Assembly: GCF_013522725.1 (NCBI RefSeq)
Contig: NZ_JAAMRF010000002.1
Location: 310,001 to 374,000, forward strand
DNA length: 64,000 nucleotides
Origin: Stutzerimonas azotifigens
GTDB taxonomy: Bacteria > Pseudomonadota > Gammaproteobacteria > Pseudomonadales > Pseudomonadaceae
Direction: 5' to 3'
The notes beneath the pieces are model-generated. The model made no database searches. It had not been told where the DNA came from and saw nothing but the letters and a program-made list of their open reading frames with translations. Within the stretch, counting starts at the first letter, position 1; every line of letters begins with the position of its first letter. The position numbers and the translations under genes are program-made. Below, piece after piece: positions 8,392 through 18,228 of the stretch.

Positions 8392-9318
8392 TTGAGCCTG
8401 TTTCTGACGAGCGCCGCCGCGGTGGCGCTCGATGCGCTGCTCGGCGAGCCCCGGCGCGGCCATCCGCTGGTGGCCTTCGGTCGGATGGCCGAGCGGTTGG
8501 AGCGACGTTTCAATGGCGCGCAGGACACCGGTGAGGCGGGGCGCGGCTGGCGCAGCCATGGCGTGACTGCCTGGTGCCTGGCGGTGCTGCCGCTGACACT
8601 GCTGGCCTGGCTGCTCAGCCTGCTGCCGGGTATCGGCTGGCTGGTGGAAATCGCTCTGCTGTACATGGCGCTGGGGTTGCGCAGCCTCGGCGATCATCTG
8701 ATGCCGGTGGTGACGGCCCTGCGCAGCGGGGATCTGCCGCAGGCGCGTCGTCGCGCGGGTTACATCGTCAGTCGCGACACCCGCGAGCTGGACGAAACCG
8801 CGGTGGCGCGCGCGGCCACCGAGTCGGCGCTGGAGAACGGCAGCGACGCGGTGTTCGCCACGCTGTTCTGGTTCGCCATCGGCGGGGCGCCGGGCGTTGT
8901 CCTGTATCGCCTGAGCAATACCCTCGATGCCATGTGGGGCTACCGCACGCCGCGCTTCGAGCGCTTCGGCTGGGCCGCGGCGAAGATCGACGATCTGCTC
9001 AATTACATCCCGGCGCGACTGGTCGCCGTCACCTATGCGCTGCTCGGTCGCTGGGATGGCGCCTGGCGTTGCTGGCGCCAGCAGGCGCGTCATTGGGACA
9101 GCCCCAACGCGGGGCCGGTGATGGCCGCGGGTGCCGGCGCTCTGGGTGTGTCGCTGGGCGGACCCGCCATCTACCAAGGGCAACTCCATGATCGCCCGCT
9201 GCTGGGCGAGGGGCCTGCGCCGCAGGCGCGGGACATCGAGCGCGCGCTGGATCTGGTCTGGGCTGGAGTCGGCCTGTGGCTGCTGGTGCTGTTGCTCGGA
9301 GGCTGGCTACGTGCTTGA
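8392..9318 (+). CDS. cbiB: Adenosylcobinamide-phosphate synthase
   Basis: 308 residues, named cobD in Pseudomonas nomenclature. This inner-membrane enzyme joins adenosylcobyric acid to aminopropanol or its phosphate. The N-terminus [17 protein letters not shown] and the internal SRDTRELDE and [14 protein letters not shown] blocks are family signatures; hydrophobic segments occur near residues 60-90, 155-170 and 290-305. The start is a TTG at 8392 because no ATG or GTG exists in frame before the conserved N-terminus. It overlaps the next gene by 8 bases. Confidence 0.92.
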   Translation: MSLFLTSAAAVALDALLGEPRRGHPLVAFGRMAERLERRFNGAQDTGEAGRGWRSHGVTAWCLAVLPLTLLAWLLSLLPGIGWLVEIALLYMALGLRSLGDHLMPVVTALRSGDLPQARRRAGYIVSRDTRELDETAVARAATESALENGSDAVFATLFWFAIGGAPGVVLYRLSNTLDAMWGYRTPRFERFGWAAAKIDDLLNYIPARLVAVTYALLGRWDGAWRCWRQQARHWDSPNAGPVMAAGAGALGVSLGGPAIYQGQLHDRPLLGEGPAPQARDIERALDLVWAGVGLWLLVLLLGGWLRA

Positions 9319-10300
9319 GCATGGAGGACGCCTGCGCGCCGCGGCGGCTCGCCATGGCATACCGCTGGCCGACTGGATCGACCTGTCCACCGGCATCGCC
9401 CCCTATGGCTGGGCCCTGCCGCCCATTCCGGAGAGCGCCTGGACACGCCTGCCCGAACCTGACGACGGCCTCGAAGCGGCGGCTTGCGACTACTACGGCG
9501 CCGACGCGGTACTGCCGGTCGCCGGTTCTCAGGCGGCGATCCAGGCGTTGCCCTGGCTGCGCCCGAGAGCGCGGGTCGGGGTTCTCTCGCCCTGTTATGC
9601 GGAGCACGCCGAGGCCTGGCGTCAGGGGCATCACCTGCAGGAAATCAGCGAGGGCGCGATCCCGCGCGCGCTTGAGCGGCTCGATGTGCTGGTGGTGGTC
9701 AATCCCAACAACCCCACCGGGCGCCTGATTCCCCCGCAGCAACTGCTCGATTGGCATGCGCAACTGGCCGAGCGCGGCGGCTGGCTGATCGTCGACGAGG
9801 CGTTCATGGACTGCACGCCGCTGTTCAGCCTGGCCGCGCACAGCCAGTTGCCGGGGCTGATCGTGCTGCGCTCGTTCGGCAAGTTCTTTGGCCTCGCCGG
9901 TACGCGCTTGGGGTTCGTGCTCGCCGAGACGAAGCTTTTGCACGACTTGTCGGAGCGGCTGGGGCCTTGGGCGGTGAGCGGCCCGGCGCGCGTGCTCGGC
10001 ACTGCACTGCTGAACGATGGTGAGGGCCAGCAACGCCAGCGCGAGCGTCTGCGTCGGGACGGCCAGCGACTGGCCATGCTGCTGGCGCATCACGGGCTGC
10101 CGGTCACTGGCGGCTGCGCGCTGTTCCTGTGGATCGCCCACGCCGAGGCGCAGCTGCTGCACGAGCTGCTCGCCTGCAACGGCATTCTTACGCGGTTGTT
10201 CGAGCAGCCGCTCAGCCTGCGTTTAGGCCTGCCGGCGGACGAGCCGGCTTGGGCGCGGCTGGAGCAGGTGCTGACGGCTTTTGCGGAGCAGCATGCATGA
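9311..10300 (+). CDS. cobD: L-threonine-O-3-phosphate decarboxylase (PLP)
   Basis: 329 residues, called cobC in Pseudomonas nomenclature. It decarboxylates threonine phosphate to give aminopropanol phosphate, the linker attached by CbiB. It is a class I aminotransferase-fold enzyme: LSTGIAPYG near the start, [16 protein letters not shown] and the PLP lysine in [13 protein letters not shown] (Lys191). The GTG at 9311 is chosen because the family N-terminus ([11 protein letters not shown]) begins there and it sits at the cbiB stop. The 3' end overlaps cobQ by 4 bases. Confidence 0.92.
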   Translation: MLEHGGRLRAAAARHGIPLADWIDLSTGIAPYGWALPPIPESAWTRLPEPDDGLEAAACDYYGADAVLPVAGSQAAIQALPWLRPRARVGVLSPCYAEHAEAWRQGHHLQEISEGAIPRALERLDVLVVVNPNNPTGRLIPPQQLLDWHAQLAERGGWLIVDEAFMDCTPLFSLAAHSQLPGLIVLRSFGKFFGLAGTRLGFVLAETKLLHDLSERLGPWAVSGPARVLGTALLNDGEGQQRQRERLRRDGQRLAMLLAHHGLPVTGGCALFLWIAHAEAQLLHELLACNGILTRLFEQPLSLRLGLPADEPAWARLEQVLTAFAEQHA

Positions 10301-11796
10301 CCACACTGATGGTGCAGGGCACCACCTCCGATGCGGGCAAGAGCACCCTGGTGACGGCGCTGTGCCGCTGGCTCAGGCGCCAGGGCGTGGCGGTGGCGCC
10401 GTTCAAGCCGCAGAACATGGCGCTCAACAGCGCGGTCACCGCCGACGGCGGCGAGATCGGCCGGGCCCAGGCCGTACAGGCCCAGGCCTGCGGCCTGGCG
10501 GCGCACACCGACATGAACCCGGTGCTGCTCAAGCCCAACAGCGACATCGGTGTCCAGGTCATCATCCACGGGCGTGCGGTCACCAACATGGATGCGGCCG
10601 CCTACCACGACTACAAGCGCGTGGCCCGAGAGGCGGTGCTGCAATCCCACGCTCGGCTGAGCGACGCCTTCCAGGTGGTGATGGTGGAAGGCGCGGGCTC
10701 GCCGGCCGAAATCAACCTGCGCGCCAACGACATCGCCAACATGGGCTTTGCCGAAGCGGTGGACTGCCCGGTGATCCTCGTTGCCGATATCGACAAGGGT
10801 GGGGTCTTCGCCCACCTGGTCGGCACGCTGGCATTGCTTTCTCCCAGCGAGCAGGCGCGGGTGAGGGGCTTCGTCATCAACCGTTTTCGCGGCGACATCG
10901 CCTTGTTGCAGCCGGGCCTCGACTGGCTGGAGGCGCATACCGGCAAGCCGGTGCTCGGCGTGTTGCCGTATCTCACTGACTTTCACCTCGAGGCCGAGGA
11001 TGCCATCGATGCGCGTCAGTCGCGCAAGACCGGCGAAACCCTGAAGGTGGTAGTGCCGGTGCTGCCCCGGATCAGCAACCACACCGATTTCGATCCGCTG
11101 CGCCTGCATCCGCAGGTGGACCTGCGCTTCGTCGGCCCCGGCGAGCCGGTTCAGCCGGCCGATCTGATCATCCTGCCGGGCTCCAAGAGCGTGCGGGCCG
11201 ATCTCGAATTTCTGCGTGTCAACGGCTGGGAGCGAGTCATCGCCCGCCACCTGCGTTACGGCGGCAAGCTGCTCGGTATCTGTGGCGGGTTGCAGATGCT
11301 CGGTGAGCGCATTGCCGACCCGCTGGGGCTCGAAGGCCCGCCGGGCGAATGCGTCGGGCTCGGCTTGCTGGCGTTCACCACCGAGCTCAAGGCGCACAAG
11401 CAGCTGCGTAACGTCAGCGGTCGGTTGTGCCTGGACGGTGCCCAGTTGAGCGGCTACGAAATACACGCCGGTGTCAGCGGCGGGCCGGCGCTCGAGCGGC
11501 CGCTGGTCGAGCTGGCCGATGGCCGGACCGATGGTGCGTTGAGCGCCGATGGCCAGGTCGCCGGCACCTACCTGCACGGCCTGTTCGAACAGCCCTCGGC
11601 GAGCGCCGCTCTGCTGCGCTGGGCTGGCGTGTCGGAGGTGCAGGCCGTCGACTACCAGGCGCTACGCGAGCGCGACATCGATCGGCTGGCCGATCTGGTC
11701 GAGGTGCATCTGGACATCGTTCGGCTGCGGGCGCTGTGCGGGTTGGCCGGACCGGATGCTCCCATTGCCTGCCCAAGAGGCTCGAAGCTCACATGA
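10297..11796 (+). CDS. cobQ: Cobyric acid synthase
   Basis: 499 residues. It amidates the b, d, e and g side chains of the adenosylated corrinoid using four glutamines. The N-terminal domain has GTTSDAGKS (P-loop) and [10 protein letters not shown]; the C-terminal amidotransferase domain has its nucleophile in [11 protein letters not shown] (Cys329) and a GTYLHGLFE segment with the catalytic histidine. The ATG at 10297 overlaps the preceding stop; the 3' end overlaps cobU by 4 bases. Translational coupling along the operon is likely. Confidence 0.95.
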   Translation: MTTLMVQGTTSDAGKSTLVTALCRWLRRQGVAVAPFKPQNMALNSAVTADGGEIGRAQAVQAQACGLAAHTDMNPVLLKPNSDIGVQVIIHGRAVTNMDAAAYHDYKRVAREAVLQSHARLSDAFQVVMVEGAGSPAEINLRANDIANMGFAEAVDCPVILVADIDKGGVFAHLVGTLALLSPSEQARVRGFVINRFRGDIALLQPGLDWLEAHTGKPVLGVLPYLTDFHLEAEDAIDARQSRKTGETLKVVVPVLPRISNHTDFDPLRLHPQVDLRFVGPGEPVQPADLIILPGSKSVRADLEFLRVNGWERVIARHLRYGGKLLGICGGLQMLGERIADPLGLEGPPGECVGLGLLAFTTELKAHKQLRNVSGRLCLDGAQLSGYEIHAGVSGGPALERPLVELADGRTDGALSADGQVAGTYLHGLFEQPSASAALLRWAGVSEVQAVDYQALRERDIDRLADLVEVHLDIVRLRALCGLAGPDAPIACPRGSKLT

Positions 11797-12314
11797 TCGA
11801 TCTGATTCTCGGCGGCGCCCGTTCCGGCAAGAGCCGCCTGGCCGAACGCCTGGCCCGGGACAGCGGGCTGGCCGTCACCTACGTGGCCACCAGTGAGCCG
11901 CTGGATGGCGAGATGGCCGAGCGCGTGGCCCAGCATCGGGCGCGTCGTCCGTCCAGCTGGACGCTGGTGGAGGAGCCGCTGCAACTGGCCCGGGTACTGC
12001 GCGAGCACGCCGGGACCGGTCGTTGCGTGCTGGTCGATTGCCTGACCCTGTGGCTGACCAACCTGCTGCTCGCCGAGGATGCGACGCGACTGGCTGCCGA
12101 GCGCGAAGCGCTGCTGGCGGTGCTCGAGGATGCACCGGGGCGGATCATTATGGTCAGCAACGAAACCGGGCTCGGCGTGGTGCCGCTGGGCGAGCTGACC
12201 CGCCGTTACGTCGACGAGGCGGGCTGGTTGCACCAGGCCGTGGCCGAGCGTGCCGAGCGAGTCATCTTCACCGTCGCCGGTCTTCCCATGATGCTCAAAG
12301 GATCCCTTGCATGA
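11793..12314 (+). CDS. cobU: Adenosylcobinamide kinase / adenosylcobinamide-phosphate guanylyltransferase
   Basis: 173 residues, cobP in Pseudomonas naming. The bifunctional enzyme phosphorylates adenosylcobinamide and adds GMP to give AdoCbi-GDP. P-loop GGARSGKS at residues 7-14; [17 protein letters not shown] with the guanylylated histidine region, [12 protein letters not shown] and [11 protein letters not shown] are all family blocks. Start and stop both overlap the neighbours by 4 bases. Confidence 0.95.
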   Translation: MIDLILGGARSGKSRLAERLARDSGLAVTYVATSEPLDGEMAERVAQHRARRPSSWTLVEEPLQLARVLREHAGTGRCVLVDCLTLWLTNLLLAEDATRLAAEREALLAVLEDAPGRIIMVSNETGLGVVPLGELTRRYVDEAGWLHQAVAERAERVIFTVAGLPMMLKGSLA

Positions 12315-13366
12315 CCGATCGATGGTGGAATGCGCCGTGCAGAACGGCGGACGATTCGGTGCGTCGCGCCGCCGAGGCCCGGCAGAGTCAGCTGACCAAA
12401 CCCCGCGGCGCGCTGGGCCGCCTGGAGACCCTGGCCGTCGAGCTGGCGGCCTTGCAGGGCCGCGAGCGTCCGGTCGTCGAGCGTGTCTGGATCAGCGTCT
12501 TCGCCGGCGACCATGGCGTGGTGGAAGAGGGTGTGTCGGCCTACCCACAGGCGGTGACCGGCGAGATGCTGCGCAATTTCGTACGCGGCGGGGCTGCCAT
12601 CAGCGTCCTGGCCAAGGTCCTCGGGGCGCCGCTGGAAGTCATCGACCTCGGCCTGGCGTGCCCGATCGAACCCCTGCCTGGCGTTCTGCAGCTGGGACTC
12701 GGTGCCGGCACGGCGAACATGACCCGCGAGCCGGCCATGACGCCTGAACAATGCGGCCAAGCGCTGGCGACAGGACGCGACAGCGTCGCGCGTGCCCAGG
12801 CGGCTGGCGCCCGGCTGTTCATCGGCGGCGAAATGGGCATCGGTAACACCACGGCCGCCAGTGCGCTGTCGGCCGCCTTGCTCGACGCCGCACCGGCCGA
12901 TCTGTGTGGGCCTGGCACCGGTCTGGATGCCGCCGGCGTGCAGCGCAAGCTGGCGGTGCTCGAAGCGGCCCTGGCGCGACATGGCTCGCTGTGGACGCAG
13001 CCGCTCGAGGCCCTGCGCCGGCTGGGCGGGTTCGAGATCGCGGCGCTGGCCGGCGCCTATCTCGCCTGCGCGCAGCAGGGCGTGCCGGCACTGGTCGACG
13101 GCTTCATCTGCAGCGTGGCGGCGCTCTGCGCGGTGCGGCTCAATTCGGCGTGTCGTCCCTGGCTGATCTTCTCGCATCGTTCGGCGGAACCGGGGCATGT
13201 CGCCGTGCTGCAGGCCCTGGAGGCCGAGCCGCTGCTGGACCTGGGGCTGCGTCTGGGCGAGGGCAGTGGTGCGGCGCTGGCGGTTACTGTGCTGCAGCAG
13301 GCCTGCCTGTTGCACAACGGCATGGCGACCTTCGCCGAGGCGGCCGTCTCGGACCGCCCCGCATGA
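12311..13366 (+). CDS. cobT: Nicotinate-nucleotide:dimethylbenzimidazole phosphoribosyltransferase
   Basis: 351 residues. It moves phosphoribose from nicotinate mononucleotide to dimethylbenzimidazole (the BluB product), giving alpha-ribazole phosphate. Family blocks are [35 protein letters not shown] and GEGSGAAL; the Glu in GEGSGA falls at residue 317, the position of the catalytic glutamate known in the Salmonella enzyme. It overlaps cobU and cobC by 4 bases each. Confidence 0.95.
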   Translation: MTDRWWNAPCRTADDSVRRAAEARQSQLTKPRGALGRLETLAVELAALQGRERPVVERVWISVFAGDHGVVEEGVSAYPQAVTGEMLRNFVRGGAAISVLAKVLGAPLEVIDLGLACPIEPLPGVLQLGLGAGTANMTREPAMTPEQCGQALATGRDSVARAQAAGARLFIGGEMGIGNTTAASALSAALLDAAPADLCGPGTGLDAAGVQRKLAVLEAALARHGSLWTQPLEALRRLGGFEIAALAGAYLACAQQGVPALVDGFICSVAALCAVRLNSACRPWLIFSHRSAEPGHVAVLQALEAEPLLDLGLRLGEGSGAALAVTVLQQACLLHNGMATFAEAAVSDRPA

Positions 13367-13971
13367 GCCTGATCGATCTGCTGCGCCATGGCGAGACCGA
13401 GTGCGGCGGCGGTTATCGCGGCAGTCTCGATGACGTCTTGACCCCTGCCGGCTGGCAGCAGATGCGACGCTCCACGCAGGACACGGGACCCTGGGATGTG
13501 CTGGTAACGTCGCCCTTGCAGCGCTGCGCCACCTTCGCTCGCGAGCTCGCCGACGAGCGTCAGCTGCCGTTGGAGGTCCATGCCGACCTGCGCGAGCTGC
13601 ATTTCGGCGAGTGGGAAGGGCGCAGCGCCGCCGAGCTGATGGAAACGGCGCCGGACGACCTGGGGCATTTCTGGCGCGACCCCTACCGCTTCACGCCGCC
13701 GGGGGGCGAACCCCTGGTCGCCTTCGAGCAACGTGTGCTGGGCGCCCTGGCAGAGCTGCACGGGCGACATGCGGGCCGGCGACTCCTGCTGATTACCCAC
13801 GCGGGCGTCATGCGCGTGTTGCTGGCGAGGGCGCAGGGCTTGCCCCGCGAGCGACTGCTCGAGGTGGTGGTCGGCCATGGCGAGTTACATCGGCTGGAGG
13901 ACCTTTCCATACACCACCCGGACCACGTCGGCGGTAAATCCAACGAGGGCATCCCGTGCAGGCGTTGCTGA
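13363..13971 (+). CDS. cobC: Alpha-ribazole-5'-phosphate phosphatase (histidine phosphatase family)
   Basis: 202 residues. The catalytic RHGET motif is at residues 8-12, with [18 protein letters not shown] and [12 protein letters not shown] supplying the other active-site residues of histidine phosphatases. Inside a nucleotide-loop assembly operon this points to CobC, which removes the phosphate from alpha-ribazole phosphate or cobalamin phosphate. The gene overlaps cobS by 16 bases. Confidence 0.88.
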   Translation: MSLIDLLRHGETECGGGYRGSLDDVLTPAGWQQMRRSTQDTGPWDVLVTSPLQRCATFARELADERQLPLEVHADLRELHFGEWEGRSAAELMETAPDDLGHFWRDPYRFTPPGGEPLVAFEQRVLGALAELHGRHAGRRLLLITHAGVMRVLLARAQGLPRERLLEVVVGHGELHRLEDLSIHHPDHVGGKSNEGIPCRRC

Positions 13972-14678
13972 TCGCGGTGCAGTTCCTAACCTGCTTGCCG
14001 GTTCGCCTGGCAGGCATGCCGGCACCCGACGCAATGGGCCGCTCGCTGCTGTATTACCCGCTGGTCGGCGCGATGCTCGGCGTGCTGCTGTATCTCGCCG
14101 CCGGCATGCTCGACGGCGCGCCCGCATTGCTGCAGGCGGCGCTGCTTCTCGCCTTGTGGGTGGGGTTGACTGGCGCGCTGCATCTGGACGGCCTTGCCGA
14201 CAGCGCCGACGCTTGGCTGGGCGGCTTCGGCGATCGCGAGCGCACCCTGGCGATCATGAAGGATCCGCGCAGCGGGCCCGCGGCCGTGGTGGTGCTGGTC
14301 CTGACGCTGCTGCTCAAGTGCGCCGCGCTGTTCGCGCTGATCGAGCAGCAGCAGTTGGTAGCGCTGCTGCTGGTGCCGATACTCGGCAGAAGCGCGCTGC
14401 TCGCGCTGTTTCTCAGCACCCCTTACGTGCGCGCCGGCGGGCTCGGGCAGGCGTTGACCGAGTATCTGCCCAGAGGGCCTGCCAAGGCGGTGTTGGCGGC
14501 CGTTGCGTTGTTCGCCCTGGCGCTTGGCGGCGGGTGGCCGCTGCTGGTCGGTGTCGTGCTGTTCATGCTGTTGCGGCAATGGATGGTAGCGCGCCTCGGC
14601 GGCACCACGGGCGACACCGCCGGCGCGCTATTGGAGCTGCTCGAATGCGCCCTGCTGGTGAGCTTGGCGCTTGGTTGA
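13956..14678 (+). CDS. cobS: Adenosylcobinamide-GDP ribazoletransferase (cobalamin synthase)
   Basis: 240 residues, cobV in Pseudomonas naming. The integral membrane enzyme joins AdoCbi-GDP with alpha-ribazole to finish cobalamin. The family signature LHLDGLADSADAWLGG and the following RERTLAIMKDPRSGP are present, among six or so hydrophobic segments. The start is a GTG at 13956 inside the cobC 3' end; [11 protein letters not shown] is the normal N-terminus. It is the last recognised gene of the riboswitch-controlled operon. Confidence 0.94.
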   Translation: MQALLIAVQFLTCLPVRLAGMPAPDAMGRSLLYYPLVGAMLGVLLYLAAGMLDGAPALLQAALLLALWVGLTGALHLDGLADSADAWLGGFGDRERTLAIMKDPRSGPAAVVVLVLTLLLKCAALFALIEQQQLVALLLVPILGRSALLALFLSTPYVRAGGLGQALTEYLPRGPAKAVLAAVALFALALGGGWPLLVGVVLFMLLRQWMVARLGGTTGDTAGALLELLECALLVSLALG

Positions 14679-14816
14679 CGGCGCTGGCCGGCAGGGCGAT
14701 GCTCAGGTTCCTGCCTGGCACCCGCTGCGATGCAGGCCGCCTTCGAATGGCAGCTTGGCTGGACGCCCTGCGTGCGCTAGCGTTCGCTGCATATTTCTCC
14801 TTTCGTGAGTCGACCC

Positions 14817-15371
14817 ATGTCCCGCCACGCCCCTGCGCTGCTGATCGTCGACATGCAGAAAGCCATGCAGCAGGTGGCTGCGGGCCCGCGCAACAATCCC
14901 CTGGCCGAGCGCAACATTGCCGAATTGCTGCACGCCTGGCGCGGTGCCGATCGCTGGGTCGTGCATGTGCGACATCTGTCCCGCTCGCCCGGCAGCCTGT
15001 TCTGGCCGGGGAAGCCCGGTGCCGAATTCCAGGATGAGCTGGCGCCTCTTGCGCATGAGCACGTGGTCGACAAGAACGTCCCCGACGCCTTCACCCACAG
15101 CGGGCTCGAACGCTGGCTGCGGGTGCGCGACATCGAGGCGCTGGTAATCGTCGGTGTCAGTACCAGCAACTCGGTGGAGGCGACGGCCCGAAGCGCCGGA
15201 AACCTCGGCTTCCACACCCATGTGGTCAGCGACGCCACCTTTACCTTCGAAAAGGCTGATTACTCAGGCGTACGGCGCACTGCAGATGAAGTCCATGCTA
15301 TGTCGCTGGCAAACCTGGACGGCGAGTACGCGCAGATTCTCGACACTCGCCAAGCGCTGAATCTGGGCTGA
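14817..15371 (+). CDS. Isochorismatase-like hydrolase lacking the usual nucleophilic cysteine
   Basis: 184 residues from ATG 14817 (a GTG 12 bases upstream is possible). Isochorismatase/nicotinamidase fold: the first catalytic Asp is in ALLIVDMQKAM, a Lys in VVDKNVPDAF, and the third-residue block reads GVSTSNSVEATAR. In cysteine hydrolases the equivalent block has a Cys where this protein has Ser. Some subfamilies naturally lack it, as isochorismatases such as PhzD do, so it may act by a different mechanism or on a different substrate. It lies 138 bases after cobS and may or may not be cotranscribed. Confidence 0.8.
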   Translation: MSRHAPALLIVDMQKAMQQVAAGPRNNPLAERNIAELLHAWRGADRWVVHVRHLSRSPGSLFWPGKPGAEFQDELAPLAHEHVVDKNVPDAFTHSGLERWLRVRDIEALVIVGVSTSNSVEATARSAGNLGFHTHVVSDATFTFEKADYSGVRRTADEVHAMSLANLDGEYAQILDTRQALNLG

Positions 15372-15408
15372 GCGATTCATTCCCAAGCATGCAACAGGAA
15401 GGTGAACG

Positions 15409-16128
15409 ATGGCGACAGTGAGGATCGGCCTGATTGGCGACTATTGCGCCGAGGTTACCGCGCACCAGGCCATACCGCTTGCGTTGCAGGGTGCGGCGCA
15501 GCGGCTCGGAATCGAGGTGGCCTTCGACTGGGTTTCGACCGACAGCATCCTAGAAGGCTTCGCATTCGACGGGTTTGGCGGAATCTGGTGCGTACCGGCC
15601 AGCCCCTACCGCAACATGGAGGGTGCGCTGCGGGCGATTCGCCATGCGCGGCGGGCGGAAATTCCGTTCCTGGGTACCTGTGGCGGCTTTCAGCATGCGT
15701 TGGTCGAGTACGCGCGTAATGTCCTCGGCTGGGCCGATGCCGACCACGGCGAAACCGCTGGGGAGGGGGCCAGGCTGCTGATAACGCCCCTGTCCTGCGC
15801 CTTGATCGAGACGCGCGCGGAGGTCCGCCTGCGCGATGGCAGTCGCCTCGCGGCCATTTATTCCTGCGAAGAGATCAGCGAAGGCTACCGCTGCAGCTAT
15901 GGGTTGAATGCCGCGTTTGCCGATGAGCTGCTGGGCGGTGCCCTGCGTGCTTGTGCCCACGACCTTGACGGCGAGGTGAGGGCGGTCGAGCTGGAGGGAC
16001 ACCCTTTCTTCGTCGCAACCCTGTTCCAGCCCGAGCGGAGCGCGTTGGCCGGAAACGCTGCACCGCTGGTCGAGGCATTCGTTCGCGCTTGCGCCGCGCG
16101 CGTTGCCGTTTCCAATTCGCCGGCGTAG
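15409..16128 (+). CDS. Stand-alone CTP-synthase C-terminal-like amidotransferase
   Basis: 239 residues resembling only the glutamine amidotransferase domain of CTP synthase; the synthetase domain is absent. The nucleophile elbow is present as [18 protein letters not shown]. At the C-terminal triad the usual FHPE reads FQPE ([11 protein letters not shown]), so the catalytic His is replaced by Gln. This group is known as CTP synthase C-terminal region-related (seleno)protein; its function is not established to my knowledge. AGGAAG precedes the ATG at 15409. Neighbours give no pathway clue. Confidence 0.78.
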   Translation: MATVRIGLIGDYCAEVTAHQAIPLALQGAAQRLGIEVAFDWVSTDSILEGFAFDGFGGIWCVPASPYRNMEGALRAIRHARRAEIPFLGTCGGFQHALVEYARNVLGWADADHGETAGEGARLLITPLSCALIETRAEVRLRDGSRLAAIYSCEEISEGYRCSYGLNAAFADELLGGALRACAHDLDGEVRAVELEGHPFFVATLFQPERSALAGNAAPLVEAFVRACAARVAVSNSPA

Positions 16129-16159
16129 CGTGGCCAGCATCCGAGTCGAGGGAAAACCC

Positions 16160-16705
16160 ATGAAAGCCGTCCTGCTTGCCGTTGCACTCTGGGCTGTCGC
16201 CAGTTCCCCTGCCTATGCCGAAAGTTGCCCCGCGGTGCTGCAGCATGAGCTGCCGGCACTGCGCTCGAAGGAGACGCTGGATCTGTGCGAGCGTTTCGAG
16301 GGCAAGGCGCTGGTGGTGGTGAATACTGCCAGCCACTGCGGCTTCGCGCCGCAATTCGAAGGGCTCGAGGCGCTCTACCAACGCTACAAGGGGCAAGGCC
16401 TGGAGGTGCTGGGCGTGCCGTCGGACGATTTCTTCCAGGAGTCTGACGATCCCGAGGAAACGGCCAAGGTCTGCTACGTCAATTATGGCGTGACCTTCGC
16501 CATGGCATCGACTCAGCCGGTGCGTGGTAGCGATGCGACGCCGCTGTTCCGTGAACTGGCCGAGCAGGCTGGACAGGCGCCGCGCTGGAATTTCTACAAG
16601 TACGTGGTCGATCGTCAGGGGCGGGTGGTGGCCTACTTCCCCAGCAAGGTGAAGCCGGACGATCCGGAAGTTATTGCCGCGGTCGAAAGAGCGTTGCAAC
16701 GCTGA
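16160..16705 (+). CDS. Exported glutathione peroxidase-family protein
   Basis: 181 residues with a signal peptide ending about AYA (residues 18-20), so periplasmic. Peroxidatic Cys60 sits in [19 protein letters not shown]; the catalytic WNF is retained near residue 143, and a probable resolving Cys is in [11 protein letters not shown]. The usual FPCNQF block reads VPSDDF and the Gln lies in FFQES. The fold and catalytic Cys suggest a thiol peroxidase of the non-selenium type. The ATG at 16160 is chosen because the signal peptide begins there. A strong terminator follows. Confidence 0.85.
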   Translation: MKAVLLAVALWAVASSPAYAESCPAVLQHELPALRSKETLDLCERFEGKALVVVNTASHCGFAPQFEGLEALYQRYKGQGLEVLGVPSDDFFQESDDPEETAKVCYVNYGVTFAMASTQPVRGSDATPLFRELAEQAGQAPRWNFYKYVVDRQGRVVAYFPSKVKPDDPEVIAAVERALQR

Positions 16706-16709
16706 AAGG

Positions 16710-16737
16710 AAAAGCCCCGGCGGACCGGGGCTTTTTT
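16710..16737. terminator. Bidirectional intrinsic terminator between gpx and fadL genes
   Basis: AAAAGCCCCGG, loop CGGA, CCGGGGC then TTTTTT. The A-run on the other arm makes it usable from both strands, ending the rightward peroxidase gene and the leftward FadL gene. Confidence 0.85.
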
Positions 16738-16740
16738 GCA

Positions 16741-18012
16741 TCAGAAGCGGTAGCTCAACGCAGCGCCAAAACCGTGGGCGCTGTTCTCATAGGTGGCGTT
16801 GTAAACACCACGCGTTGGACTTTGCCGGCGAACCTTGGTGTCTTCTTCCCAGAGATATGAGTACGCCAGATCGACGGTCACGTCGTCGGTGGGGTTCCAG
16901 GCCAAGCCGAAGCTGACAGCAGTACGGTCACCGCTTGGAATGCGCGGCGAGCGGTGAACGTTGTTGGTCGGGCTCTGATCGAACGCCAGGCCGGTCCGCA
17001 GCGTCCATTCGCGGTTCAGCTTGTAGGCTGCGCCGAGCGCATAGGACCAGGTGTCATGCCAGTCCTGTTCCTCAATGATGGTGTGCAGGCTGCTCGGCAG
17101 TGCTGCCGACATTCCCTCGTTCTCGATCACGATGGCTTCGAAGCGGCTCCAGCGTGTCCACATTGCGCCTGCATAAAGCGTCCAGTCGTCGTTCAGCTCG
17201 TGGGTAAGCGAGATGTCCACCGACTCGGGAGTGGTCACATCCAGCGAGGCGTCGTATTTGGTGCCGGAGAACGGGCCGAGGCTCGCACCGGTAATCCTAG
17301 TGTCGCCTTCGAGGGTGTACTCCACTTTCGAATGGTAGGTCACGCCCATCCGGGTATGAGGGGTGAACTCGTACAGCACGCCGAGGTTGAAGCCCAGGGC
17401 TGTATCGTCGCCCTTGACCTTTACCCTGCCATCGTTGGCACCAGGACTGGATTGGTTAAGCGTCGCGCTTTGCAGTTCGCCATCGATACGATTCAGTGTC
17501 GGACCGAAACCAACCGACAGTTTCTCATTGAAGCGATAGCTCACTGTCGGCTGTACGGTGATGACACGCACTTCGCTGTAGTCACCGAAATAGCGGCCTT
17601 CGAAGCCACCCTCATAGTCAGTGATCATGCCGAACGGCACGTAGACGCCTACACCCAGAGCCCACTTGTCGTCGATCGGCTTGACGTAATAACCCATCGG
17701 AACGGCGGTGAAGGGGACCATGTCGCCATCGTTGGAACCGTTGCCGGGAACACCGCTGGTGTTCTTGATATCGGTCTTCGCATGAATTGCCGCCATGCCG
17801 AAGCTGACTTCCTCACGCTTGAGGCGCGACATGCCGGCCGGGTTGCCGAACAGGGTGGTCGCGTCGTCGGCGGACGAGGAGCGCCCTGCGAACGAGGTGC
17901 CCATGCCGCTGATGCTTTGCTCGTTCAGCGCAAAACCCGCTGCAAGCGCTTGCCCGGACAACGTTCCGATGGCGAGCGCGAGGGTGGTTTTGAACCATGT
18001 TGTTTTTTTCAT
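16741..18012 (-). CDS. FadL/OmpP1-family outer membrane transport protein
   Basis: 423 residues with a signal peptide (residues 1-24, ending ALA). The mature N-terminus GFALNEQSISGMGTSFAGRSS and NPAGMSRLK are the OmpP1/FadL/TodX pattern, and the protein ends in YRF with a terminal aromatic, as outer-membrane beta-barrels do. The family takes up long-chain fatty acids or hydrophobic compounds. AGGAG lies about 10 bases before the ATG at 18012. The leader contains a strong stem-loop. Single-gene transcript. Confidence 0.9.
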   Translation of the reverse strand: MKKTTWFKTTLALAIGTLSGQALAAGFALNEQSISGMGTSFAGRSSSADDATTLFGNPAGMSRLKREEVSFGMAAIHAKTDIKNTSGVPGNGSNDGDMVPFTAVPMGYYVKPIDDKWALGVGVYVPFGMITDYEGGFEGRYFGDYSEVRVITVQPTVSYRFNEKLSVGFGPTLNRIDGELQSATLNQSSPGANDGRVKVKGDDTALGFNLGVLYEFTPHTRMGVTYHSKVEYTLEGDTRITGASLGPFSGTKYDASLDVTTPESVDISLTHELNDDWTLYAGAMWTRWSRFEAIVIENEGMSAALPSSLHTIIEEQDWHDTWSYALGAAYKLNREWTLRTGLAFDQSPTNNVHRSPRIPSGDRTAVSFGLAWNPTDDVTVDLAYSYLWEEDTKVRRQSPTRGVYNATYENSAHGFGAALSYRF

Positions 18013-18041
18013 GTGGTACTACTCCTGTGGAAATGCGGGCT

Positions 18042-18063
18042 GGACCCCTTGTGTTCGGGGTCC
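18042..18063 (-). other. Stem-loop in the FadL-family gene leader
   Basis: Perfect 7-base arms GGACCCC (18042-18048) and GGGGTCC (18057-18063) with an 8-base loop, about 30 bases before the start codon of the leftward porin gene. A second stem, CGCCG AAAA CGGCG, lies near 18087-18100. No U-run follows, so these look like leader structure rather than terminators. Confidence 0.4.
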
Positions 18064-18228
18064 TTGCGCTTGAACCGACCCACCGCCGAAAACGGCGAAC
18101 AAAAGCCAGAACGTGCGCATTTTAGAGTCTGTTGAGCAGAAACTGCTCGGGCGGTTCGTGACCGGTCAGCCACGAATCCTTCACCAGGCTCGCGCTCGAG
18201 GGTTCGAGCGCGTTTCGCTCTTTCCGGG

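Noticed and set aside
13956-14678. Riboswitch or second promoter inside the cobalamin operon
   Set aside because: Genes overlap by 4-16 bases and no box or terminator is visible within them.
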